Positions 54,232 to 63,921 of a stretch of 64,000 nucleotides of DNA are shown piece by piece. The DNA lies in contig OZ244776.1 of assembly GCA_965219515.1 (NCBI GenBank), positions 868,001-932,000 on the forward strand. The letters are read 5' to 3'. Under the pieces are notes generated by a model that was given only the letters and a program-made list of their open reading frames with translations, was not told where the DNA came from and did no database searches. The DNA comes from Ilyomonas sp965219515. Lineage in GTDB: Bacteria > Bacteroidota > Bacteroidia > Chitinophagales > Chitinophagaceae. The translations under genes and the position numbers were made by a program. Each line of letters begins with the position of its first letter. The stretch's first letter is position 1.

Positions 54232-57200
54232 ATGAAAAAGGTTCTATTTTCTATCCTGCTGCTTCATCTTGCGATGATTGTAAATGCGGCTACGTACTAT
54301 TTTTCTACCTCTTCAGGAGACGATGCAAGAACATCAGAACAGGCACAAAACTCGGCCACACCCTGGAAGACAATTGGAAAACTGAACGTCATCATGTACA
54401 CGCTAAAACCCGGTGATAAAGTTTGTTTTAAACGTGGCGAGACATTCGATGGAACCATCAATATCACGGTGTCAGGCTCAGGCGATTCACCCATTGTTTT
54501 TGCCGGTTACGGAAACGGGGAACGCCCTGTTATCAATGGTTTCGCAACGCTTACCAATTGGGTTCAGTCGCGTAGTAATGTGTGGGAAGCCAATTTCTCG
54601 CCGGCTCCGGGGTCAACCAATATGGTTGTCATGAACAACCAGCAGCAGGCGATTGGTCGTTATCCAAACCGGAATACGGGCAATGAAGGCTATTTATCAA
54701 TCAACTCTGTGTATGGTTCTTCGCAAATTTCAAGCAACCAGCTTTCGTCTTCACCAAACTGGACAGGCGGCGAAGTGGTAATTAGAAAAGTTCGTTGGGT
54801 TATAGATAGGAACACAATTACGGCTCATAACGGAAACACGCTTACTTTTATTTCGGGATCGGGTTTCACCTCGTCCGTTGATTACGGATTTTTTATTCAA
54901 AACCACACCAACACACTTGATCAGAACGGCGAATGGTACTATGACAACAACCGTAAGAAGCTGCAAATGTATTTCAGTACCAATAATCCATCAGCTTACT
55001 CTATCAAAGGTAGCGTAACAGCTACCTTGGTTTCAGCCATCAATCAAAGCAATATCAATTTTAGAAATCTGGCTTTTATAGGTGCCAATGCCAACACATT
55101 TTATTTCAGCGGTTGTAGTAACATTTTAATTAATAATTGCGATATTAATTACTCCGGCGGAAATGCTATAATGGCTATTAATTCTCCTTATTTAACTTTT
55201 ACTAACTCAGCTATCAGCAATACTAACAATAATGCCGTTTACCTGCAAAGCAATTGCAACAATGCGTTGATTAAAAACAATGTAATAAGAAACACATCTG
55301 TAATAGCGGGTATGGGTCAAAGTGATGCAGATACCTATCAGGCTATTATTGTAAGAGGTGATTATGGTTTGGTTGAGTACAATAAAATTGATAGCTCAGG
55401 TTTTAACCCCATTCAATTTCGGGGTGATTACACAACGATAAAAAACAATTATATCAATACATTTAATTATATAAAAGATGATGGTGCGGGTATTTATAAC
55501 GGGTTAGGCGGATTAGATAAAACGGTGTATCACAGCGGGTTGATTACAGGAAACATCATCTTAAACGGAATTGGTGCTACGGCAGGCACAAAGGAGGTTT
55601 TATTGCCGCAGAGCGCTGGTATTTATTTGGATGATAACTCCAACCACATTACCGTTACCGGAAATACCATAGCCGGTTGTGCATTTGCAGGCATCAACAA
55701 TCACAACGGTCATGAGCTTACCATCACCGGTAATACCATGTACAACAACAGGCTTTCTCAATTTCGTGAAACACGTGATTACATTTCACCGAATCCGGTC
55801 AGAAATTGTACGGTTACTAACAATATCATGTTTTCAAAAGACGCCTCGCAACTTGCAAGCAGTGTAAACAGTATTGAAAATGATATTTCGCAGTTCGGAA
55901 GATTCGACAGCAATCATTACTGCCGCCCGATAGATGACAATTTTGTCATGTATTATTCTTATATATTGAATGGTTCATGGGTTTCTAATTATACAAATCT
56001 CGCCGGCTGGAAAGCAAGGTTTGGTGTCGACGCCAAATCAACCGGGGCACCCGTTATTGTGCCGGCTTCCATCATCAATTCTATTAGCGGCATTAATAAA
56101 TATGCCAATGGATATTATACCAAAGATGTATCAAATGTGTATGGCTATTCAACAGTCAGCGATATTGCAACCACATGGAATGCAGGTAAATTAGATGCAG
56201 GCACGCTTGAAGTATCTGCCAGAAATTATGCAGCAAGCAGTAATAATTTTCTCCTGAATCTTCCCGTTGGCGCTGTAACTGCCGGCAAAAGCTACATGCT
56301 TTCGTTTACCGTGCTTGGCGCGAACAGCGACAGAACGTTGGATGTTTATTTAAGAAAAATCGGCTCACCTTACACTGAGCTAACGCAAAGAACAAAAATT
56401 GCAATTACGCCCAATCGTACCAATTATCAGTTTGGTCTGGTGCCAACAAACGGTGATGACGCTTCTTGCGTTTTGCTGGAATATAGCCAGGTTAATGGTC
56501 CGATGTGGATAGACAATGTAGAACTGCAGGAAGCCAGTGTAACTAAAACCAATCCGGATGATTACATCGTGTTTCAATATAATGCTACAAAAAAGGTTAT
56601 GAAATTTAACCTCACTGGTACTTACTACGATGCAAAAGGAGCTATCTATACAGGTAAAGTTTCTTTGCAGCCATTTACCTCAGTTGTATTAACGAAGCAA
56701 ACTGCTAACAGCCAGTTTAAAATCAGCAGCGATGCCTCGCTTCAGGCGATTGGTTTACAGGGTAATCTGATAAATGCTTCAGCCGGCGCTTCCGCTTCAA
56801 CATCAGCCAGTCTTAACTGGCAGGTAGAAAACCAAAAAATAAATACATCGCGTTATGAAGTGGAAAGATCATCAGATGCGGTTCATTTTACATCGGTTGG
56901 AAACGCTTCCGTTAAAGAAAATGTTTCTTCTGTAAATTATGAATTTACTGATCTGAAGCCTGCAGCCGGAAAGAATTATTATCGCATCCGCCAGTACGAT
57001 GAAAAAGGAACATACGCTTTTAGTAAAGTGGTGATGATTAACAATATAAGCTTTAAAATAAACCCCAACCCGGCTCATGATGTTGTGCATGTAATGTTTG
57101 ATCAGATGATAACGGCAGATGATCATCTCGCCAAAGAAATCGTTATCCGCAGTGCAACAGGCGTTGTTGTAAAAACCATACAATTGGCTTCTACCGATAA

Positions 57201-57306
57201 TCTGAATAAGGTTGACATCAATGTATCGTCTCTTACGAATGGCATGTATTCGCTAAGCCTGACATCGGAAGGACAAAGCTTCAGCAAACCGTTCTTAAAA
57301 CAATAG
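54232..57306 (+). CDS. T9SS-secreted right-handed beta-helix protein, copy 2
   Basis: A 1,024-residue paralogue of the preceding gene with the same layout: signal peptide, beta-helix, carbohydrate-binding-like sandwich (about 640-780) and C-terminal T9SS domain (FKINPNPAHDVVHVMFDQMI, MYSLSLTSEGQSFSKPFLKQ). Conserved blocks include SSPNWTGGEVVIRKVRWVID and NHTNTLDQNGEWYYDNNRKK, which match copy 1 almost exactly. The central helix, around 330-560, diverges more and is probably the ligand-specific part. It arose by tandem duplication. It has its own upstream region and shares a bidirectional terminator with the polysaccharide cluster. Confidence 0.88.
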   Translation: MKKVLFSILLLHLAMIVNAATYYFSTSSGDDARTSEQAQNSATPWKTIGKLNVIMYTLKPGDKVCFKRGETFDGTINITVSGSGDSPIVFAGYGNGERPVINGFATLTNWVQSRSNVWEANFSPAPGSTNMVVMNNQQQAIGRYPNRNTGNEGYLSINSVYGSSQISSNQLSSSPNWTGGEVVIRKVRWVIDRNTITAHNGNTLTFISGSGFTSSVDYGFFIQNHTNTLDQNGEWYYDNNRKKLQMYFSTNNPSAYSIKGSVTATLVSAINQSNINFRNLAFIGANANTFYFSGCSNILINNCDINYSGGNAIMAINSPYLTFTNSAISNTNNNAVYLQSNCNNALIKNNVIRNTSVIAGMGQSDADTYQAIIVRGDYGLVEYNKIDSSGFNPIQFRGDYTTIKNNYINTFNYIKDDGAGIYNGLGGLDKTVYHSGLITGNIILNGIGATAGTKEVLLPQSAGIYLDDNSNHITVTGNTIAGCAFAGINNHNGHELTITGNTMYNNRLSQFRETRDYISPNPVRNCTVTNNIMFSKDASQLASSVNSIENDISQFGRFDSNHYCRPIDDNFVMYYSYILNGSWVSNYTNLAGWKARFGVDAKSTGAPVIVPASIINSISGINKYANGYYTKDVSNVYGYSTVSDIATTWNAGKLDAGTLEVSARNYAASSNNFLLNLPVGAVTAGKSYMLSFTVLGANSDRTLDVYLRKIGSPYTELTQRTKIAITPNRTNYQFGLVPTNGDDASCVLLEYSQVNGPMWIDNVELQEASVTKTNPDDYIVFQYNATKKVMKFNLTGTYYDAKGAIYTGKVSLQPFTSVVLTKQTANSQFKISSDASLQAIGLQGNLINASAGASASTSASLNWQVENQKINTSRYEVERSSDAVHFTSVGNASVKENVSSVNYEFTDLKPAAGKNYYRIRQYDEKGTYAFSKVVMINNISFKINPNPAHDVVHVMFDQMITADDHLAKEIVIRSATGVVVKTIQLASTDNLNKVDINVSSLTNGMYSLSLTSEGQSFSKPFLKQ

Positions 57307-57324
57307 TTGTTGTTTATTACATAT

Positions 57325-57368
57325 AAAAAACTCCGGCGCTGTTTAATACAACAGCGCCGGAGTTTTTT
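57325..57368. terminator. Bidirectional terminator
   Basis: AAAAAACTCCGGCGCTGTT (57325-57343) pairs with AACAGCGCCGGAGTTTTTT (57350-57368) around a 6-base loop, with A/T runs on both sides. It ends both the plus-strand beta-helix gene and the minus-strand polysaccharide cluster. Confidence 0.9.
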
Positions 57369-57470
57369 GTCTTGCCACCCAAAATTGACTAACAAAGATT
57401 TATAAATACTTTATCATAAACCAGATAAAAAAAAGAATGATTTATTTCAAAATCATTCTTTTTTCATTCT

Positions 57471-58226
57471 TTACGCAGGTTGCTTTTTCAGCCCGAACAT
57501 CATCAAAGCGAGATGCCGGAAAAACAGCATCTGATTACCGATATTACGTTTGAATATTTCCGGTCGCAAAAAGATTCTTATCAGCCATGCCATCCTGATT
57601 TTAAAATAAAACGGATGAATTTCTTTTTGTGTTCCGGCATACCAGTCAAACACGTTTCCAATGCTAACAATTAAACCGGAGTTAAGTTTGTCTTTATGTG
57701 CAAATGACCATTTTTCCTGTTTTGGAGCTGTCATTCCAATAAAAACAACATCAGGCTTACAGGCATTAATGGCATCAACCATTTTTTGATTGTCTGCCTC
57801 CGAAAACTCTGATTTAAACGGCGGCGAATAGGTTATAACCGTAAGGTTAGGATACTCTTTTGCAGCTCGGTCAGTTATCTTTTGCAGAACGCTTTCTGAG
57901 GAGCCAAGAAAAAATATTTTTCCTGACGTCTCATTCAATCTAGACATGAAATGCTTAAAAACGTCCGGTCCCTGGTTTTTTTGTATGTTTTTTCCCTTCA
58001 GAAAAATGGACGCAAGGGCAAAATAAACACCATCAAGCACCAGAAAATCCGTATTCTTTAAAACATTTTTAAATTCCGGATCTTTGGTAGCGAGTCCATA
58101 ATTGTTGGGGCTGATGCTGCAATTGATGGCTCTGCATGTTTCTGCCTGTACCGGAATTTTAAACAATGTATCTGAAAAAACTTTGTATCCTAAAACGGAA
58201 ACAGAGTTATAATCATGGGTCATCAT
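57471..58226 (-). CDS. WecG/TagA/CpsF-family glycosyltransferase
   Basis: A 251-residue GT26 enzyme, which in known cases adds a ManNAcA, ManNAc or glucosyl-type residue to a lipid-linked sugar. Family motifs include ATKDPEFKNVLKNTDFLVLD, GPDVFKHFM, KIFFLGSSE, VFIGMTAPKQEKW and VSIGNVFDWYAGTQKEIHPF. It has no signal peptide; the C terminus is basic and may contact the membrane. It is the last gene of the minus-strand cluster, 34 nt after the epimerase gene. Confidence 0.9.
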   Translation of the reverse strand: MMTHDYNSVSVLGYKVFSDTLFKIPVQAETCRAINCSISPNNYGLATKDPEFKNVLKNTDFLVLDGVYFALASIFLKGKNIQKNQGPDVFKHFMSRLNETSGKIFFLGSSESVLQKITDRAAKEYPNLTVITYSPPFKSEFSEADNQKMVDAINACKPDVVFIGMTAPKQEKWSFAHKDKLNSGLIVSIGNVFDWYAGTQKEIHPFYFKIRMAWLIRIFLRPEIFKRNIGNQMLFFRHLALMMFGLKKQPA

Positions 58227-58260
58227 TTCAAATTTTTATCAATAAATGCAATTATTTGGT

Positions 58261-59280
58261 TTAGTCGGCCATTGCAAAGTCTGCCTCAGGCACCATGGTA
58301 CTAATCCATTCGTATGTTTTGGCAAGACCATCTATCAACGGCGCAGATACTTCCCATCCGAGTTTGCTCTTAAAAAGCCTGTTGTCAGACCTTCTTCCTC
58401 TTACGCCCAACGGGCATTTAAAGCCATATTTTTGAATAAATTCTTCGCCATAAATATTTTTTACAAAAACATTTTTGCCCGAAATATCAATGGCCATCTG
58501 CGCAAGCTGATTAATGGTAACCATTTCTTCCGAACCAATATTTACCGGTCCGGTAAAGTCAGATTTCATTAAAGCAAGCACCGCTTTTACACATTCGTCA
58601 ATGTATAAAAAAGAACGCGTTTGCAATCCGTCGCCCCACACTTCAAACGCATCTCCATCGGGCGTTTCAGCCGCTTTACGAAGCATGGCGGCAGGCGCTT
58701 TTTCTTTACCGCCCTTCCAGGTTCCCTGCGGCCCGAATATGTTGTGAAATCTGGCAATACGCACATCCAATCCAAAATTTCGCTGAAAGGCAAGAAACAG
58801 TCTTTCGCTGAACAATTTTTCCCAGCCGTATTCTGAATCGGGATTAGCAGGATAAGCCGAACTTTCTTCACAGTTGGGGTTGTTTGGATCCATCTGATTG
58901 TTTTCGGGATACATGCACGCGGAAGAAGAATAAAACAATTTTTTTATACCCTTTGCAACCGACTCTTTGGCTACATTCAGGTTGATGATGGCAGAGTTAT
59001 GCATCACGTTCGCATCGTTTTGACCTGTAAAAATATAACCTGCGCCACCCATATCGGCAGCCAGTTGATATACTTCTTCGTACCCTTCCCCGATAACAAC
59101 TTCAACTATCTTCGGGTCTGTAAGATCGCCAAGAATAAATTCGTTGCATATTTCTTTGTGATCGAAATATTCATGATTTTTAATATCGCAGACTCTCACA
59201 TAGCAGCCATCCTGTTTTAACTTTTTAGCCAGATGGCCGCCGATAAAACCGCCACCGCCTAATACAATTACTTTTTTCAT
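58261..59280 (-). CDS. GDP-mannose 3,5-epimerase-like SDR enzyme
   Basis: A 339-residue extended SDR protein. The Rossmann motif is VLGGGGFIGGHL (residues 6-17). Its catalytic set matches plant GDP-mannose 3,5-epimerase: Cys122 (SSSACMYPEN), Tyr151 and Lys155 (SEYGWEKL), and Lys194 (KEKAPAA). These equal Arabidopsis Cys145, Tyr174, Lys178 and Lys217 at a constant offset of 23, as I recall that enzyme. FHNIFGPQGTWKGGKEKAPA and VWGDGLQTRSF are near-identical to plant sequences. It would convert GDP-mannose to GDP-L-galactose or GDP-L-gulose for the glycan. It lies between GT61 and WecG. Confidence 0.87.
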   Translation of the reverse strand: MKKVIVLGGGGFIGGHLAKKLKQDGCYVRVCDIKNHEYFDHKEICNEFILGDLTDPKIVEVVIGEGYEEVYQLAADMGGAGYIFTGQNDANVMHNSAIINLNVAKESVAKGIKKLFYSSSACMYPENNQMDPNNPNCEESSAYPANPDSEYGWEKLFSERLFLAFQRNFGLDVRIARFHNIFGPQGTWKGGKEKAPAAMLRKAAETPDGDAFEVWGDGLQTRSFLYIDECVKAVLALMKSDFTGPVNIGSEEMVTINQLAQMAIDISGKNVFVKNIYGEEFIQKYGFKCPLGVRGRRSDNRLFKSKLGWEVSAPLIDGLAKTYEWISTMVPEADFAMAD

Positions 59281-59465
59281 TCTTGTTTGGTTTGTTGTAA
59301 ATAATTAGAATTTGAATTATGAAATGGATTTTAAAAGAAACTATTTTAATGGTTGTATTGGCTTATTCCCAGATCCAAAAAACATCTGTGTTTTGGTTTT
59401 GTTCCTTCGTCGGAAAATCAAATAAGATGTTATCAAACTTCTAACCAAAATATCGTTTTTATAAA

Positions 59466-60677
59466 TTATTTGATTGTTAATGCCGTTTCGTTTACATTTT
59501 TCTTATTCGTTTTCTCAAATATGGTCTTTAGCCTTTTTTCAATTTCACTGATATTAACAATCAGGTTTAGCTTTTCACCCTGTTTGAAATTTTTTGCCCG
59601 GGCATCAGATTTACAAATCAGATAATCGTAATGAAGACCCACTTTATTCGCCAGGTCGTTAAAGAATGGTTGCGTAAAATCTTTTGCCATCAATTCAATC
59701 ACATTTGTGTTTTCTCTGGCAAACACAAGATTCGCCTGCCCTGCACCGATGGTAGCGATAATAATTTTTGCATTTGCAAACAAACTTACTTTTTCGGTAA
59801 AAGAGAGTTTCGACAATTCAAACGATTGAAAGTCATATTTAGTAAGCATTTTAAACAGTTCGGGTTCGTTTAAGACGCGCCGTTTAGCCGAGTCGTTCCG
59901 GCTGATGTACACATAGGGACAATTGTATTTTTGTATGCTGTTTTGCAAAAATTCCTGCCGCAAAAAGTTGCAGCACCAAGATGGGATATGCTCATAATGC
60001 CGCACATAAGTAGTTGCAAACAAAGTATCTGCCTGAACATGATTGTTCACATCGCCTGCTATGATTTTACTTTTATCAATGCCCAGTTCATGCAAAATAT
60101 CGCGATGAAAATCGTATTTCTGGCTTGGCACCAGAAACCAGTCAATTTTTTCGTACCAGCCGACTTTTTTAAGCATGGCAATCCGGGAAACCGAATCAAT
60201 CAGAAAATGAGAATAATTTACGATGCCGCCTTCGCCAATGAGCATGCTGAAAACATTGCCATCATATTTTTTTGGAATATTAAAGGCGTTTTGCCTGAAA
60301 ATGCTATTTTTTGAAGGATCGCTGCTTTGCAGATCATACGAAAGCTCGCCGATTAAACGATTGTCGCCGCCGATGATGGCAATGCTGAAATTATTGTCGG
60401 TATGCGCACGCCCGTTGGGTATGGCAACCACTTTAGCCGCCGGAATTTGCGCTACAATGGTTGTATCAACATAACCGATAAACCGGCTTTTAAACTCTTC
60501 CTCTACGTTAAGATAAGAAGTATAAGGCGCAAAAGCTACTTCGCAAGCGGCGTTGCTGTTGGCATCCAGATAGTCCTGTATTGTTTGATAAGCGGCTTTG
60601 GGTTTGTAACGTTTATTGCGGATAAGAATACGGGTAAGCATTTTTTTAATCCGTCTGATAACTTTGCGTATAATCAT
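59466..60677 (-). CDS. Glycosyltransferase family 61 protein
   Basis: A 403-residue protein with the DUF563/GT61 fold. Characteristic segments are SMLIGEGGIVNYSHFLIDSV, DWFLVPSQKYDFHRDILHEL, PYVYISRNDSAKRRVLNEPE and KIIIATIGAGQANLVFA. It has no signal peptide. Family members transfer xylose, arabinose, GlcNAc or other sugars; the donor cannot be predicted. It is 76 nt downstream of the TIM-barrel-like gene and 185 nt upstream of the epimerase in the same direction. Confidence 0.85.
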   Translation of the reverse strand: MIIRKVIRRIKKMLTRILIRNKRYKPKAAYQTIQDYLDANSNAACEVAFAPYTSYLNVEEEFKSRFIGYVDTTIVAQIPAAKVVAIPNGRAHTDNNFSIAIIGGDNRLIGELSYDLQSSDPSKNSIFRQNAFNIPKKYDGNVFSMLIGEGGIVNYSHFLIDSVSRIAMLKKVGWYEKIDWFLVPSQKYDFHRDILHELGIDKSKIIAGDVNNHVQADTLFATTYVRHYEHIPSWCCNFLRQEFLQNSIQKYNCPYVYISRNDSAKRRVLNEPELFKMLTKYDFQSFELSKLSFTEKVSLFANAKIIIATIGAGQANLVFARENTNVIELMAKDFTQPFFNDLANKVGLHYDYLICKSDARAKNFKQGEKLNLIVNISEIEKRLKTIFEKTNKKNVNETALTIK

Positions 60678-60753
60678 ACAGAAAGGTTTGATTGTGAAGG
60701 GAAATTAGATAATTGGTTTAGAAGAAGCAAAATAAGGTTTTAAAATCGTTTTA

Positions 60754-61632
60754 CTAATTTATTACAGGTTGATGAATTCTGTCGTACTTATGAATCAGCG
60801 ACACCGTTTCTTCAATATTATTTTTTGATGAGGCGCCAAATAAAATAGATTCAATATTCGGCAGGCTGCATACATATTCAATCGCTTCTTTTGCCGGTAT
60901 GGCGCCTGCCGCGAGCACCTGCATGGCAATTACCCTTACATTTCGGGTCGCCAGCGTTTCCTCGTAAAGTTCTCTGCCGCCCGACATTCTGAAATTCACT
61001 TTATTGATGGAAGCGCAAATCACCGGATTTTCTATGCCCGTTTCTTCCAGCATATTCAGGAGTTTGGGAAGATTCATGGTAATAAAGCCGGCTTCTGCGT
61101 TGTATCGGTCGCGTATATAGTCGTAATATGCTTTTAAAACATCTTTCATACCTAAGCCAAGCAAAAGATCCGTTACAACGTTTTGCAGGAATATAACAGG
61201 TGTTTGTATTCCTTTAAACATTTTCATCTCCGAATCAATCATCAGTTGCATAATGGAAAAATAATCCTTCGAAAGATAAGCTACCCCGCCTTTCAACAGC
61301 GTGCCGAAAAAATTTCCCGGCACATACTGCTTAATGGTGCCCATCACACCAAGTTCGGTAACCGCATTGGCATATTTATGAGCATACGGCATACAGGGAT
61401 AAATTTTATAATCTGCATATTTTTCAGAGTTTTCTTTTATATGATCGCAGATGCTTGCAATTCTATCGTGCGTAGTGCACATAAATGTATTAACGCCGGC
61501 ATCCATGGCATAATCTAATGTTTTAATGATGGCGCTGTCATTTTTAAATTTGATAGATTGTGCCCGCGATTTTTCATCCGATATATGGTTTACCGCAAAA
61601 AATTGATTGTCGCCAAAAATGATTCGCTCCAT
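60754..61632 (-). CDS. Aldo/keto-reductase-like TIM-barrel protein
   Basis: A 292-residue protein of uncertain family. The N terminus IIFGDNQFFAVNHISDEKSR, the repeated beta/alpha pattern and the C-terminal CSLPNIESILFGASSKNNIE resemble a distant aldo/keto reductase. A canonical catalytic Asp-Tyr-Lys-His set is not evident. A clearly separate helical insert spans about 120-190. It starts 5 nt after the oxidoreductase gene ends and is tightly coupled to it. A role in sugar-nucleotide modification with the oxidoreductase is inferred from position. Confidence 0.65.
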   Translation of the reverse strand: MERIIFGDNQFFAVNHISDEKSRAQSIKFKNDSAIIKTLDYAMDAGVNTFMCTTHDRIASICDHIKENSEKYADYKIYPCMPYAHKYANAVTELGVMGTIKQYVPGNFFGTLLKGGVAYLSKDYFSIMQLMIDSEMKMFKGIQTPVIFLQNVVTDLLLGLGMKDVLKAYYDYIRDRYNAEAGFITMNLPKLLNMLEETGIENPVICASINKVNFRMSGGRELYEETLATRNVRVIAMQVLAAGAIPAKEAIEYVCSLPNIESILFGASSKNNIEETVSLIHKYDRIHQPVIN

Positions 61633-61637
61633 AGCAG

Positions 61638-62654
61638 TTATTTTACATTGTTTTTTAGTAAAGATATTACCTTATCGGTATGCCAGGCACTTTGAAAGGT
61701 ATTAATGGTATTCGGCACTTTTCGCTGAACCGCCTTTATAAAATAATCTACCTGAGCAGAGTATTCTTCGCCGCGAAGATAGAATTCAACCGGTTCAGTC
61801 AGGTCGGTAATGTATTTTACATTCCATCCTTTCGTATAGCCCTGGGGAAGATAGCCGGTTTTAAAATATACTTTTAATTCGTTGGCGTCGCAAATAATCT
61901 TTCCCTTGCTGCCCAGAATGGTTAGGGAGGTTGACATTTTCCGATACGTTTCATCACTCCAGTTTACAGATAAAGTACCGCTTATTTTAGACGATAATTC
62001 CAGCACGGAAAAAACAGAATCTTCTACATTTTTGGAATAGAACGATTTTAAAACAGTGCCTTTGACCTTCTCTACCGGGCTTATGGTGTAATTAATCAGG
62101 TCTATCACATGAGATGCATAATCCATCAGGCATCCGCCGCCTTCTTCAGGGTCTGACCGCCAGGTATCTTGTTTTGGTTTTATCACAACCGGCCCGTACG
62201 ATTCACCCGTAAAATGAAATAAGTCGCCAATATAACCACCATCAAGTATCCGTTTTACTTCCTGAAAAGTACCGATAAATTTATTATGATAGCCAACCTG
62301 GTTTACCAGTTTTTTTCGTTCGGCAATGTCAACGAGTTCTTTACCTTCTTCCGGCGTAAGACATAACGGCTTTTCGGCAAATACGTGTTTTCCGTTTTCC
62401 AGTATTTTCTTTACCATTCTTGCATGAAGTTTGGTAGGAACCGCTACGAATACCGCATCTGCTTTCGATTCTTTCAGCATGTCTTCATAATCGGAAAAAA
62501 CGGGGAAAGATGTGTATTTTTTGAATACATCAAGCGTCATTTTAGAAGTATCGCTTACGCCAACCACTTCTACATCGGGATGAGCGCCTAAAATAGAAAG
62601 ATGCGAAACGCCCATTTTACCCGCACCAATCAAACCTACTTTTACCATAAACAT
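61638..62654 (-). CDS. Gfo/Idh/MocA-family oxidoreductase
   Basis: A 338-residue NAD(P)-dependent sugar dehydrogenase or dehydratase partner. The N-terminal Rossmann motif is VGLIGAGKMGVSHL (about 5-18). The catalytic lysine motif is HVFAEKPLCLTPEEG. GGGCLMDYASHVIDLINYT carries the conserved His region. Family members act on the C3 or C1 position of nucleotide sugars. An internal ATG two codons in (MVKVGL) is also possible. It is the second gene in the window's part of the cluster, between GT4 and the TIM-barrel-like gene. Confidence 0.9.
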   Translation of the reverse strand: MFMVKVGLIGAGKMGVSHLSILGAHPDVEVVGVSDTSKMTLDVFKKYTSFPVFSDYEDMLKESKADAVFVAVPTKLHARMVKKILENGKHVFAEKPLCLTPEEGKELVDIAERKKLVNQVGYHNKFIGTFQEVKRILDGGYIGDLFHFTGESYGPVVIKPKQDTWRSDPEEGGGCLMDYASHVIDLINYTISPVEKVKGTVLKSFYSKNVEDSVFSVLELSSKISGTLSVNWSDETYRKMSTSLTILGSKGKIICDANELKVYFKTGYLPQGYTKGWNVKYITDLTEPVEFYLRGEEYSAQVDYFIKAVQRKVPNTINTFQSAWHTDKVISLLKNNVK

Positions 62655-62808
62655 GTATTTTTTAAGGAAAAAATTATACCTGGATAATTTCTAACATTTA
62701 TTTGGTTTTTAATTAAGTTCATCCTTTGTATTTAATCAGTATATCATTGAGTTATTATCCAAAATTGATATTTTCAGAAATAAACTACGAGAATTTCTGA
62801 TTGTGAGA

Positions 62809-63921
62809 TTAGTTTTGATTTATATTTTGCTTTAAAATGCGGGACATGTTTTTTTCAAATTTATCTAAGGTAAACAATTCAAAAAACCGCTTTTTTCCCG
62901 CTTCACCCATGTTTAACCGTAGCACCGGATTATTTATAAGTAACGCCAGTTTTTCTGTTAATGCTGTCACATTTTGTTGGGGAATCAGAAAGCCGGTTTC
63001 GCCATCAATAACAATATCCCGGATGCCTCCTTCCGGCGTTGACACAACCGGCAATCCGTTTTGCATCGCTTCCAGGTTTACCAACCCGAATGTATCGTAA
63101 CATGTAGGAAAGGCAAACACATCCGACTGTTCGTAAAACTTTTGTTTTTCTTCGTTGTATTTAGGACCGTGCGCAAACACTATATCAGTCAGTTTTTTAT
63201 TCTTTATCGCATTTCTAAATTCTTCTTCCGGAACATCAGACCAGCCTCCCACAAAATGACATTCAAAGCATAGTTCCTTTGCTTTCAGTTTCTCACAAGC
63301 ATCAAGTAATATAAAAATGCCTTTTTCGCGAATCATGTTTGAAAGAAAAAGCAGTTGGCAGGGTTTATTGTCATCTTTAACAAATAAATTGGTTGGTTTA
63401 ATGTTTATTGTATTTACCGGAATCCCAAACATACAATAAAAAACATTTTTTTCGTCAACATATTTTTTAATATCATAATACAAATATCGTGATGCCAATA
63501 TGCTTTTCGTATTTTTAAATATATATTTATAAAGCGAATCAGTCAGCCGGCTTTTCGTATGGCTGACACCTTTATTATGAAAATGATAAATGATGTTTTT
63601 GTTGCGTCTTTTTATAAGTGATACAAGAAAGGCATCTTTATAAAAACCAGCACCCGAAGCCGTTAGCGTCATATAACACAAGTCATATTTTTTTCGGCGT
63701 ATTGCTTTTAGCGTCCTGCTTACAATCTGCGAGAAGGTTACAATTTTTTTAAAACTGCCTTTGCCAGATTCGTTTAAAACCCTGTTGGTAGCCAGATCAA
63801 TGTAATCGGTATCAAATTCGGAATTGATAACGTCGCTTTGTTTAATATATCTGCCCGCCATGGCAGCGCCATGCATGGGAGGCGGAAGATGTAAAATAAA
63901 AAGCACGCTTGGTTTCTTCAT
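62809..63921 (-). CDS. Family 4 glycosyltransferase
   Basis: A 370-residue retaining GT-B enzyme (GT4). The first domain starts LFILHLPPPMHGAAMAGRYI. The second has CQLLFLSNMIREKGIFILLD and the E-x7-E nucleotide-sugar motif in LVNLEAMQNGLPVVSTPEGG, followed by ETGFLIPQQNVTALTEKLAL. It should transfer a sugar from a nucleotide donor to a lipid-linked glycan in the cytosol. It is the first gene seen of a cluster that continues past the right edge, so its upstream partners and promoter are not visible. Confidence 0.92.
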   Translation of the reverse strand: MKKPSVLFILHLPPPMHGAAMAGRYIKQSDVINSEFDTDYIDLATNRVLNESGKGSFKKIVTFSQIVSRTLKAIRRKKYDLCYMTLTASGAGFYKDAFLVSLIKRRNKNIIYHFHNKGVSHTKSRLTDSLYKYIFKNTKSILASRYLYYDIKKYVDEKNVFYCMFGIPVNTINIKPTNLFVKDDNKPCQLLFLSNMIREKGIFILLDACEKLKAKELCFECHFVGGWSDVPEEEFRNAIKNKKLTDIVFAHGPKYNEEKQKFYEQSDVFAFPTCYDTFGLVNLEAMQNGLPVVSTPEGGIRDIVIDGETGFLIPQQNVTALTEKLALLINNPVLRLNMGEAGKKRFFELFTLDKFEKNMSRILKQNINQN

